Shown in pieces: positions 41,748 through 53,800 of a DNA stretch of 64,000 bases (positions are counted from its first letter, which is position 1; each line of letters starts with the position of its first letter). The position numbers and the translations under genes are program-made. Origin of the DNA: Coraliomargarita sp965656715. Lineage in GTDB: Bacteria; Verrucomicrobiota; Verrucomicrobiia; Opitutales; Coraliomargaritaceae. The DNA lies in assembly GCA_965656715.1 (NCBI GenBank), contig CBFHLR010000014.1:17660-81659 (forward strand). Direction: 5' to 3'. The notes beneath the pieces were generated by a model. That model worked only from the letters and a program-made list of their open reading frames with translations, was not told the DNA's origin and did not search any database.

Positions 41748-44636
41748 ATGAAAAAATACCTCACGAAACGCGCCCGTCGCGCTGCCCCGTATTTGGCAGC
41801 TGTCGCGGCTACTGCAGCGCTGTTCTCGCCACAGTTGATCGACGCCCAAGATGCGTCTGATAAGATCAAGCTGATGGCCGAGACACTCAGAGCACGCGAC
41901 TCTGGCAACTTGGCTCTCGCCAAGGAGAAGGCCGAGGAACTGATTAAGATCGCTCCAGAAGATGAAAATGTCCAACGCTTGAACGCGTCGATCAATCGTG
42001 AGATTGAACGCCAGGGCGGTGGCTCTGCAGGTGCTGTATACGGTCAAGCTGCTGAAGCAACTGTTGAAACTGCGATGGAAGGCAAAAGCGCAGAAGCTGC
42101 GACTGTCACTGCGGAGGCATCAACAGAGGCGGATTCACTCGCAGACCAAGTTGCTGCGGAGCAAGCGGCAAAGGTTGCTGCTGCAGAGCAAGCAATCGTC
42201 GAAGCAAATCAGCTTGCTGACCTGGGTGCATACGAAGATGCAGCCAATCTGCTCACACTCGCAGCTGGCAGCCTGCAGCTCAACACTGCGACTGCAGATA
42301 CACTCGCAGATATTCAAGCGGCCAAAGCAGAGGTCTTGCTGATTGAAGCGAAGGCACTTGCCGAATCTGGCGACCAGAAGGGCGCGGAAGCAGTCCTTAA
42401 AGAATACGTAGCTGCAGGCGGTAGCGCCAGCAAGGCACGTGGACTGGGCGACCAGCTCGATGGCATCATTCGCAACCCATACGATGTTGATATTGCTANN
42501 NNNNNNNNNNNNNNNNNNNNNNNNNNNNNNNNNNNNNNNNNNNNNNNNNNNNNNNNNNNNNNNNNNNNNNNNNNNNNNNNNNNNNNNNNNNNNNCGAAGG
42601 TCAGCCCTGAGTTTGTTGCAGAAGCAGATGTGATTCGTGACCTCCTTACACGTGGCCGCGCTCAATTCCTGAACGGCGACTACGACGGTGCCGCAGCAAC
42701 GTTCAAGCAAGTGGAAGCACGCGACGCGAATAACGCAGAAGCAAAGCTTTTCTCCACTAAGATCGCTGAAATCCTTACTGAAGTTCACAACCAGACTCTA
42801 TACAAGACTCGTGAGCAAATGCTCTCCGACGTCGGCAAGCAGTGGGAGCGTCCAAAGGTCTATGATATCACTGAAGGTGGCCCTGATGTTGATACTGATA
42901 GCGATCTGAAGCAAAAACTGGACAAGATCATCATCCCACAAGTCAACTTCTCCGGTATGGAGCTCACTCGTGTGGTTGAGACTCTTTCCGAACTTTCGGT
43001 CGAATACGATCCAACGGGTGAGGGTGTGAACATCGTGCCATTGTTCGATGCGAATGAGAAGAATCCACGGGTGAACATCAGCCTTCGTAAGCTGAGTCTT
43101 GCGCAGATCCTGAACTTCGTGACTCAGCAAGTGAGCTTCAACTACGATGTGGGCGAAACTGCTGTGACTGTTAGCTGGAGTGGTGAGACCAACGTTATCG
43201 GTGGCACACTAACTACAGACTTCTTCCCTATTACACGTGCAACTATCATCCGTCTGATCGGCACCGATGGTGGTGGTGGCGGTTCCAACGATCCATTTGG
43301 TGGTAGCAACGACCCATTCGCTCCTGCACCGGCGGGTGGCAGCACAGGTGGCGGCGATGACAAGGCAGAACGCCTTAAGGCATTCTTCCAAAGCGCTGGT
43401 GTGAACTTCGAAATCGCTAGCGCGAGCCTTGCATTCGACGGTGAGCAGCTCATCGTGACGCAAACACGCCGTAATCTAGAGCGTCTCCAAGCGATTCTTC
43501 GTCGTTACAACGAAGTCAAGCAGGTTGAAATCGAGACTAAGTTCCTTGAAGTCGCACAAAATGACTTGGAAGAACTCGGCTTCGACTGGACCGTTCAAGA
43601 CGGCAAGCAAGCGATCGTTGACGACAATGGTTTCCCAATCCTCGATCAGAACGGCAACCCAACTTACAGCTACGACCGCACCTTCGAAACTCAAGGTCGT
43701 AACTTGAACAGCACCTTTGGCACCGGTCTCGATGCCAGTGCGATCACAATTAACGGTGAAATCGGTGCAATTAACCGAGCGCCACAGATCTCCGACACCA
43801 TCGACCTCGCGGCCGATGCGGCGAGTATTTTCACTGGCACCGGATGGTCGATTAACGGCTATGATGTGGATGTCGCGATCAACGCACTCTCACGTAAGAC
43901 GGGTAGCGACTTGATGAGTGCGCCAAAGGTCACCGTTCTTTCCGGTAAGCGTGCGAACATCACGGTTGCTCAAGAACTCCGCTATCCTGAAAGCTACGGC
44001 GACATCGAATCCACAGCTTCTGGAGGTGGCGGAGGTAATAACAACGGCGGCGGCGGCGGTAACGCGTCCATCTCTATTACTGCGGGCACGCCGGAAGACT
44101 TCGTCACACGTAATGTCGGTGTTGAACTGACTGTGACACCAAATGTTGAGAACGACGACACCATCAGCTTGCTTCTCGAACCACGTGTCACTGAGTTCGA
44201 AGGTTTCGTTGAATACGGTGGCCCAAGTGTGGCGATTGTTGGTGGTGGTGCACTTTCCGGTGGCACAACTGTAACGGTTCCAGCTGGTTTCTATCAGCCG
44301 ATCTTTTCCACTCGTGAGCTCACGACTGAAGTCACTGTCTTCGATGGTGCGACTGTGGTCATGGGTGGTTTGACTCGCGACGAAGTTAAATACTATGAAG
44401 ACAAGGTGCCAGTCGTTGGCGATATTCCTGGTCTTGGTAAACTTTTCCGCTCCGAGGGTGAAACACGTCAAAAGCGTAACCTGCTGATTTTCGTGACAGC
44501 CAACCTCGTTAGCCCGGGCGGTTCTCCTGCACGTCAGAACTTCCGCCACGCTAAGGCCAATGCGCTCTTCCAGAACCCAACGATCATGACTCCTTCCGGT
44601 TCGGTGAACCGCACGATCGAGGAAGACGCCAATTAA
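41748..44636 (+). CDS. secretin, Amuc_1098-family outer-membrane pore
   Basis: A 962-residue protein with a signal peptide (about 1-33, ALFSPQLIDA-QD) and an N-terminal helical/TPR-like region (about 35-340) interrupted by a 96-N gap at 42499-42594. Then come secretin N-domains (about 370-640, with a Gly/Asp/Pro-rich linker GGGGGSNDPFGGSNDPF) and the C-terminal secretin core with LMSAPKVTVLSGKRANI and the closing signature VPVVGDIPGLGKLFRSEG, then RNLLIFVTANLVSP. It would form the multimeric outer-membrane channel for the pilus-like system. The frame is continuous across the gap. A hairpin follows. Confidence 0.92.
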   Translation: MKKYLTKRARRAAPYLAAVAATAALFSPQLIDAQDASDKIKLMAETLRARDSGNLALAKEKAEELIKIAPEDENVQRLNASINREIERQGGGSAGAVYGQAAEATVETAMEGKSAEAATVTAEASTEADSLADQVAAEQAAKVAAAEQAIVEANQLADLGAYEDAANLLTLAAGSLQLNTATADTLADIQAAKAEVLLIEAKALAESGDQKGAEAVLKEYVAAGGSASKARGLGDQLDGIIRNPYDVDIAXXXXXXXXXXXXXXXXXXXXXXXXXXXXXXXXXKVSPEFVAEADVIRDLLTRGRAQFLNGDYDGAAATFKQVEARDANNAEAKLFSTKIAEILTEVHNQTLYKTREQMLSDVGKQWERPKVYDITEGGPDVDTDSDLKQKLDKIIIPQVNFSGMELTRVVETLSELSVEYDPTGEGVNIVPLFDANEKNPRVNISLRKLSLAQILNFVTQQVSFNYDVGETAVTVSWSGETNVIGGTLTTDFFPITRATIIRLIGTDGGGGGSNDPFGGSNDPFAPAPAGGSTGGGDDKAERLKAFFQSAGVNFEIASASLAFDGEQLIVTQTRRNLERLQAILRRYNEVKQVEIETKFLEVAQNDLEELGFDWTVQDGKQAIVDDNGFPILDQNGNPTYSYDRTFETQGRNLNSTFGTGLDASAITINGEIGAINRAPQISDTIDLAADAASIFTGTGWSINGYDVDVAINALSRKTGSDLMSAPKVTVLSGKRANITVAQELRYPESYGDIESTASGGGGGNNNGGGGGNASISITAGTPEDFVTRNVGVELTVTPNVENDDTISLLLEPRVTEFEGFVEYGGPSVAIVGGGALSGGTTVTVPAGFYQPIFSTRELTTEVTVFDGATVVMGGLTRDEVKYYEDKVPVVGDIPGLGKLFRSEGETRQKRNLLIFVTANLVSPGGSPARQNFRHAKANALFQNPTIMTPSGSVNRTIEEDAN
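42499..42594. other. assembly gap inside the secretin gene
   Basis: A run of 96 N within the N-terminal helical repeat region. Both flanks read in the same frame, so the gap lies within one gene. Confidence 0.98.
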
Positions 44637-44680
44637 AAATAATCTGGAGTTTTCTCCAAATTAGTGCATCTAATTTAACA

Positions 44681-44705
44681 GGAAGCCGACCATTGGTCGG
44701 CTTCC
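44681..44705 (+). terminator. hairpin after the pilus/secretin cluster
   Basis: A perfect 11-bp stem GGAAGCCGACC / GGTCGGCTTCC with an ATT loop lies 45 bp after the secretin stop. Only a few T follow. It probably ends the five-gene transcript, and the next gene starts 100 bp further on. Confidence 0.7.
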
Positions 44706-44805
44706 TTCACCTACAAATATCAACAAGTCATTTATCTAACGCTCGAATTATACGATAACGCTTTTCACGCATATCCGGGTCAAATGACTTCAACTGCTTT
44801 GCATC

Positions 44806-47800
44806 ATGTCAGTTAAAAAGTCCTCAAATAAATATCTTCTGCTTCTCGTGCTCGTGGCGATTATTGCAGGAGTTTACCTCATTAGCTCGGATAAATCGCC
44901 AACCTCTGTCCCGCATGACGCCAAGCAGCCGAGCTCCGAGCAGTCTGCGGAAGTAACGTCGCACGAGACGGAAGTGGCATCAAATGAAGAGGAAGAGGCT
45001 GACCACCCGAGTGACTGCGCGCATTGCTTGGCAGCATCAAAGCCGGCTGTCGCACCTGCTCTACTGACAAGCAATCCCGATGTAGATTATATTTTCAAGG
45101 AGCTGGCGGCACTTGAGGATAGAATCATTGCTAAGGAGACTTTTGATTTTCTTCGTGGTAGTAAAATCGGTCAGACTGCGAGCGTCGAAATCGCCAATCA
45201 AAACTATTCGGGCGTGATTGGTGTTGTTCGTGAAAACCACGAGTTCGCTCGAACTTACGCCATGGCTCTAGACAACGAGCGGGGCACACTGATTGTTACG
45301 ACTGATGGCGGGGGTGCTTTACGCGCAAATATTCTTTTTACTGACGATTCAAGAGTTGTATCGATACAGGAGCTAGAGTCCAAGAATGGCGAGGAACCAA
45401 GCCTCTTGGTTTATGAGGCCAAGATCAGCGATATCTTTTGTGCGGCCCCGGATGCTGTCTACACGCGCACGGGTATTCGCTCTGTTTCAGGGCAAGCGAG
45501 TCACAAAGCCTTGGCTGCGCAATCAGGAAAGACGCTTACGCCAGCAGCCGCTGACTTTGACGTGGTGGCGCTGGAAAGCCTACCCGGTGCCGAATTCGTG
45601 ATGTATCTTGATTTCGATGGTGAGGTAGTGACTAACACACTCTGGAATGTTTGGACCGTTGCGGATACGTTAGATGATTTCATCGATGAATTGGATGACG
45701 AGGATTTTTCTGATCCTAACATGTTGGGCCAGTTTCCTGCGATTGACGCAGTTCCCCTGCCTCGAGCTGATGAAGCTGAATGGGTTGAATTGGTTTGGCG
45801 TCGAGTGGTTGAAGATTTTGCCCCCTTTAATATCAATGTTACTACAGATCGTGCCGTATTTGATGCCGCTGCTGTCGATCAACGCTTGCACGTCGTGATT
45901 ACTGAGACAAATACTGCAGCCCCTGGTGCTGGTGGGGTGGCTTATCTGCACAGTTTCCGTAACGACTCACCAATTGTATGGGTCTTTAATGACGCCGAAA
46001 CTGTGTGTGCGTCGACTATTTCGCACGAGGCGGGTCACGCTTTTGGCTTGAGTCATGATTCGACACCATTCGTAGAATACTATGGCGGTCACAATGATAC
46101 TTATACACCAGGTTGGGCACCTATTATGGGGGCCTTCTTTGCCGAATTCCCCACCTTTTTGGACGAGGTCGACCAGTGGAGTCGTGGTGAATATGCAGAT
46201 GCGACCAATTTTGAAGATGACATCTTAATTATCGGAGATGCGATTGATCCACAGCTGGGGATTGACCCCGACTTCGAAGACGGATTTCCCACCAATTTAC
46301 GAGGCCAAAGCTATTATGACTTATTTCATCCAAATGGGGCGGATATCAGCAATGGTTTCGGTATCCGGGTAGACGACTATTCTGACTTTATCGGTGCGGG
46401 TGCAGGTGGTTTCACCTTAACTCATGAAAACGAGCTTACAGCCACGGGGCTGATTTCAACTGAAACTGATCAGGACGTATTTCAGTTTGCTGTGGCTGAC
46501 GGGTTGATACGTGCAGTGGTCACTCCTTTGGATGTCGAGTCTTCTTACACTGAGTTTGCTTCGGAGACATCGGGTGCAAATTTGGCCGTAGACATCCAGA
46601 TTTTGAATGAATTTGGCAATGAGGTTTATACGGGCACCAATGCTGGTAGCAACGAACTCAGTTCGATCATTCAGGGGGAGCTGGTGGCCGGCACCTACTA
46701 TCTAGTCGTTGACGGTGGCGCTCGAGGGGAGGACCCGACTACCGGCTTCAGCGATTATGCTAGTTTGGGTCAATATACTATTATTCTTGAAACCGATTTG
46801 CCGCCGCTCGGTGTGCTTGGTGGTCCAAAACAGACTGAACTTGTTTTTGAAGGTAATACTGGATTCGACGAAGGCAATGGCACCGACTTCGGATTTATTA
46901 CAAGGTCCTCGGAGGTATTGAACCGATTCCTGCTCGATAATTTGGGCGAATTTTCGGATATTTCAATCACCTCGGTTGTGCTGGAATCTGGCACCAATTT
47001 CCGTTTAGGCAGCTCACTGCCATTAGGCGTCATTTCGCCGGCTTCACTTGGCCGGGAGTTGACGGTCATTTATGACCCATCCGCAGCTGGTGTCCACACG
47101 GATAAAGTGATCATCACATATGAAGCAGGCGAAACTAAGGTCTTCGAGTTCAATGTGCGTGGCACCGCAACTCAATCGGCCAATAAAGATAATTATGAGT
47201 CCAATAATCGTTATGATAATGCTTACAACCTGAACGGCGTCGAAGATGTCTGGCTCTCCGATTATAAGGGCTTGGCTTTCTTCATGTCAGATTATCTAGA
47301 CTTGTATACATTTACTGCTGGACCAGACGATCGCCTCATTACGATTGAGACGGCATATGACCCTACAGAAGGGCCTATTGTTTTCGAATTGCGCAACAGT
47401 TTTGCTAGTGGAGATAATGGTATTGAACTGGTTTCGTCCGCAACAAACGGGTTCTTGCAGTTTCTGATTCCAGAGAACTACCCATCGAAGAAATTCTACA
47501 TACTTGCTCGGCAGCCTGATAATGGGCCGATTAACACAATCCGCAAACCATACGACTTGAAGTGGTCGGCCATTCCATTGCCTAACGGAGATGATGACTT
47601 CTATGAAGAAAATGATACTCTAGAAGACGCATTTGATCTGAACGGTCGGAATGGGACCAAACTATCCGAGATTCTCGGTTTAGGGGTCTCGAACGATGAG
47701 GACTGGTATCAAATTACGGTCGAAGCAGACCCATTTGCACGGATGCTCTATGTTGCAGCAGAGTTCGATAACGCGCAGGGCAACATTGATATACAAGTAT

Positions 47801-50800
47801 TCCGAGAGAATTTACTGGAAGGCGTCTCTGCTACTACAAATGATAAAGAAGTGGTCACATTGCACTATGGAGTGCATCTCGACGACTATGCGGGAGAAGG
47901 TAATTACACCCCTGCTGGTAACTTTTTGGTGATGGGTGTCGAGCCTGCCACCTATTACATTCGTGTCGCGGGTGATTTCGCTGGTAATAGTTACGATCTA
48001 ACTGTCGAAACCAGACGTGATGATGCTTATGAAGTCGTGAATCAATCGGGCACTGAAAATGATGACCGAGCAAATGCCTTCCCGCTAGGAGAAACCATTC
48101 TAGACGAATGGTTGTCGAATATTGATGGTGTCGGAACCAGTGCTGATTATCTTGAAGGAGCAACCGCCGACAATTTCGTCAATGGCCCTGATGCTGACTG
48201 GTATTCATTTACACTGCCAGATGGAGCCAATGCGCGCCAGATCAGTTTGGATTTCAGTAGTTTTGATGGCGGTGCGATGCTCTTCAGTATTGTGGATGCT
48301 GCTGGACGTGTGCTCGCATCGACGACCGACGATATTTTCGGTGCTGGAATCATTACTGCGACAAATATTCAGGGTAATACCTTCTTCATTAATGTTATTG
48401 CGGAAAGCCAGATTAGTGCTTTGAGCGGTTATGACTTCCGCGTTTCCTACACCTCCGAGCCAGCTTTTAATGAAGACGTGGTTGAAGACAATTATGAAGA
48501 GAATGATGATTTCCTCGAGTTATTTAGCCTCCGTAACAACGAAGGACGCTTCCTTTCATCTCTCGATGGTTACGGGACGCAACTGGATGCGGACTGGTTT
48601 GAGGTCTTTATTCCTGGAAATGTCTCAAGCATTGAAGTGACCTTGTTCCACATTGCTGCGGACGGTGATATGGACCTTAGCTTTAGCAATAAAGAAGGGC
48701 CGACACGCTTTGTTTCCAGTGGTGGTGGCGATATTGAAACTATTACTTGGGAGGATCCCATCCCTGGTGATTATGCAATCACTGTAACGGGTGAAAATCG
48801 TGGTAATTTCTACAACCTACTTTGGGATCTGACTTATACTGAGGATAACTACGAAGAAAATGATACGCAGACGACTGCTTTCGATCTAACTGGTTTTGAG
48901 CGCCGTTTTCTCAGCAAGTTGGATGGCACTGGTATCCAAAAGGATGAGGACTGGTATCGTATTCGTGCAGAGGCCGATACCGAGGAACTGCGTGCTGGGG
49001 TATTCTTCAATCACTCTGAAGGGGACATTGATTTGGGCCTTTACGATGCTCAGGGATCGCTGATCGCCCGTTCAATTACTACGGATAACAACGAGATCAT
49101 CGAGTATCCAAATCCACCTGCCGGAGATTACTTTGTTCGAGTCTACTTCGGTAATGCAGGCAATGAGTATGACTTTACATGGGCAGCTCTCGATGCCGAC
49201 GATCTTTTACAAACTGAAAGAGACGATGATCTCTATGAAGAAAATGACACAGAGGAGGATGCATTTGAAATCCTCGCGACGCGCCCACGTCTCTCGCGGG
49301 AGGATCTGGGCATTGCAGTTCTTTTTGATGATGACTGGTTCGAAATCGAGATTCCAGATGGTAACACTGGTTTAAGAGTCGAGTGCTTATTTGAAGACGC
49401 CAGAGGCGATATTGATTTCGAGGTCTACGACCCATTGGGCTTCCCACTCTTCGTGCGTGATAGCAACACCGACAATGAGCTATTGGTTGTGAATACGCCA
49501 ATTCCGAATGGATCCTACTTTATTCGCGTATATGGACCTGCTCTCGGCAATGAGTATGATCTATATTGGAGAGCATACCTTGAAGATGAATACGAAGAGA
49601 ACGATGTCTCGGCTGATGCCTATGACATCACGATCTTGCTCGGTGCACCACTCTCGGACTTCGCAGTCCCAACTTTGGGAGATGACGACTGGTATAGGTT
49701 CACCGTCGCGAGTGCGACTCCATTTATCAAAGCGACTCTCGACTATACCGACGAGGACGGTGCGATCAACTTCGAGATTCTTGACTCTAACTTCAACGTG
49801 CTTGCGACTGCCGACTCGACTGATGACACGGAGATTGCGTTCGTCGAGGTTAATAACGGAGTTCACTACATCCGAGTGTATGGTGATAATTTCTACAATC
49901 CATATGACCTGACAGTTGAAGTTGTGGGTGATGACATTTACGAAGACAACGACGTCTCTGTAGATGCCGCCGACATTACATCGATCCCATCATTGAATGC
50001 TGCTCAGCTTGATGATGACTGGTTCAAGTTCAGTGTAACTGAGGCGAATACGTTCTTGAACATTATCCTGAGCTTCACACATGCAAATGGTAACATCGAT
50101 TTGGATGTCTACCGTAGCACTGATCTGACGACGCCGATTGCGACATCCGCCACCGATTTGAATGGTGAATCAGTGAGCATTCAGGGGGATATTGGGGAAT
50201 ATTATATTAAGGTGTCTGGCGATAACATCAATCCGAGTTATTTGCTAACCTGGGGTGTCGATCTAGACGATATTTATGAGCAGAACGACCAACTTTCGGA
50301 CGCAGCCGACGTCACTCAGCAAGAGGGGGACCTCCTTGAGGGTATCCAATTTGATGATGATTGGTTTGAAGTGCTTGTGCCAACGGAGCGCATTAAGCTT
50401 ACGCTCGAACTCGACTTTGTCCACGATGAGGGGGACCTCAATATATCGGTTTACGATGTCGATGGCAACGAACTCTACACTGTAGATACGCAAACCGATG
50501 ACGAAATTCTAGTCGTCCCGGTGGATCCATTCGCGCCTGATGACGTTACATACTTCGTTAAGGTGACGGGGCTTGGACTGGGCACTGTATATACATTGAC
50601 CTGGCAGACGTCGATTGAAGATAATTTCGAAGGTGAGATCGGTAATAATACTTTCGATACCGCCTCTGAGGATTTGTTGAATGCCGAAGGCCAGCGTATT
50701 TCAGAAACGATTGGTTACGGGGGTGCGCTAGACGACGACTGGTATAAGGTCGAAATCCGTCCTGGAGATGATGGCATTGTCGTTGAGGCGTTTTTCATCC

Positions 50801-53800
50801 ACAGCGATGATACAAACATCGACCTAGAACTATTCAATGCAAGCGGAGGCTCGGTCGCTCGTTCCGTTGGTTTCGGCAATGTTGAGCGTATTCACTTCGA
50901 TGGGGCACCTGGTGATTACTATCTTCGTGTCTTCGGCTCGAGTGGCGAGAACCCGTATGACTTGATTTGGAATAGCTATGTGGAGGACAACCTTGAGATC
51001 GGTGTTGAAGCAGGTGCGACACCCCAGGATCCGCCGGACAATGATTCACCGGAGACACCGAGAGGCTTGCTCTTCGCCGATATCAACGCGCAGACACGTG
51101 GTCAGCATAACTTGGAATTCGTGATCCTTGATGAAGTTACTCAGCTTGATGAGGATTGGTATGTCGTGCAGACCACTGACGATGAAAACATCTTTACGGT
51201 GGATGTGAGCTTTGAGCATGCACAAGGCGATATCGATGTCGCGGTCTATGAACGCGCTCCTAATCCAGATTTCCCTGCCCCGGATGAACCTGAGTTTTTA
51301 TACAACTTGGTAGCAGAGGCAGTAACTGAGGATGACAATGAACGTATCGAAATTCCTGACCTGCCAGCAGGCAGATATTTGATTTGTGTCTACGGTTATG
51401 GTATCTTAAATCCTAAAGTTGATCCGAACTGGAGCTTTGATCCAGCGGCTGACGACTACAGCAGTATCACCGATAATGACGATCCCGACGGTAATAGCTA
51501 CTATGACTTCCCTAATCGCAGAGCTAATGCGAGAGGTTTGGCGAATACCTATACCTTGCAGTGGATTAGTTCCAGCGAGGATGAGTTTGATGAAGCGCCG
51601 CCTTCAGCCGGTAATCTGGGTGTAAATGATTCCATCGACTCTCCTGCTGTGCCAACCTTAATTGACCAGTTTGGCATTGAGGATCAGGATGGTATCGTCG
51701 ACGATGTGGTTCGAACCATTACGGTTCCCAATGGAGATGGCGTGCCGCAGGATATCGACTACAACACTGTGTTTGAATACCCGGACTTGGCTCAGTTCGA
51801 TGATGATTGGTTCCGTTTCGAAGTCGCCTCGCAGGGGGTCTTCTTTGCCGCGATCTTATACGATGTCTTCCATGGAGATTTGGATCTTACCATCTACAGC
51901 CCAGATGGCAATCCGATCGCATCTACGGCAGGTTTGAATCGAGACCTTGAGGCTATTCGGATTCCTAACTTCGGCACGAATGTTTACTTCCTTAAAGTGG
52001 AAGGTAACGACTTGGGTGTGCCTTACACGCTTCAGATCACAGCGACTGAGGACGATACATTTGAAGAGAATGACAATCTCGCCCAAGCGGATGAGAATGC
52101 AAACATCACGGACTTGATCTTCAGGCCAGAGACAGGGGATGATCCCTTGCCTGCACGATTCATTCAGCGCGATGTGGACATCTTCCGCGTTGACATCCCG
52201 GAGGGCAACCAAGTCAACCTTTGTGTAGACGTGGACTTGATCGATGGGGTTAATGGTAACGTTCTATTAGAGGTTTTAGATGCCCAAGGGAATGTATTGC
52301 CTGCAGGCTATGAGCAAAGTGGACGGTCTAATGTCGCACTCCCAACATACAGTGCAGGCGTGATTACTCCCGAGGCTAATCAAACCTATTACTTCAGGGT
52401 GACGGGCGACAACTTAGGCTTCCCATACAGCCTGAATTGGACTGTCAACAATGTTGATCAGTATGACCATCTAGGTGCTGCTATTAATTTATACGGTCAG
52501 CAAATTCTGTCTAACGATACATTTGATACTGCCACAGAGCTGACGCGCTTGCGCTTAGAGCCACCGTTTGATCCGAATCCGAGAAGGATTTACTTGGATG
52601 CGCCGCGTCAAGGTGGCAGGCCTCCGATTCACGAGTTCGGCTTCGATTATGGCTTACTTGGGAATCTACAATTGCTCATCAGAAATATCCCGTTTGACCC
52701 ATTTGGTCATGCGACTCAAGAGGCGGATGATTGGTATTCAGTTCAGATTCCATCTTGGTTCCGAACTCAAAGCACCGACCGGCCGCAACCAGTTCCCATC
52801 ATCAAGCGAATCTACTCTGCACGCTTGTCTGTAGACATTGAATTCACGCACACAGAAGGAGATATCAACCTGGAGGTCTACGACGAGAATGATCTGACGA
52901 CTCCGTTGGGACGTTCAGAAACGGCGAATGATCGTGAATCACTCAACATTTCGATTGATCCGACAGATGAGGACCTCGTCTACTATATCCGTGTGTATGG
53001 TGACAACGCAGCAAACGCATACAGCTTACAGTGGGACTTCACTGATGATGACGCATACGAAGAGCAGGAAGATAACGATCCGGAGGATCCTGCCACTCTG
53101 GAGAATGACACCAACGACTTCATCGAGAAGGCCTTCGACTTGACCAATGTAGATGGTGCCTCAACTCAGGGTCAATGGTTGCATGAAATCGAGTATCTGC
53201 TGGATGTGAATGGCGACGGCAATAAACTCAACGATGGAGGCTTCACGAGCACCTTGGGCTATGGCCTGCAGAAGAGAACCGACGACTGGTATGCAGTGGT
53301 TGTATCTCCCGGTGCAACTGACATCGAGGTCGAGTGTCTGTTCTATTCTGACAACGATACGAACTACAGATACACTCCCGACAACTTAGATATCGATTTC
53401 GAAGTCTACTTCCTCGCAGGTAATGATGGCGATGATGCTACCAGAGATTTGCGTAAGCCGGTGCTTGTGGGACGCTCTGCCCAGGATACGGATGACGGCC
53501 TGTTCATTGGCGAAGGAGATAATGAGCGCCAGTTGCAGGACGATATCACCATCGCGATCACCGAAGGCCCTACAGCCTTTGAGACTGTTGACGCTGATGG
53601 AGATGGCATTCCAGAAGGGGGTATCTACTTCATTCGAATCTATTATGATAACCGCAGCCACCCGTATACCTTTAGGTGGAATGATTTCGTTGTCGATCAA
53701 GACGCTGATGATGACATCATCGAAGACTACCTGACAGGTAACTGGGACTTCGTGATTCCACCTGAGTTTGACGGCGATCTACCTGCAGCGCCGTATGAGA

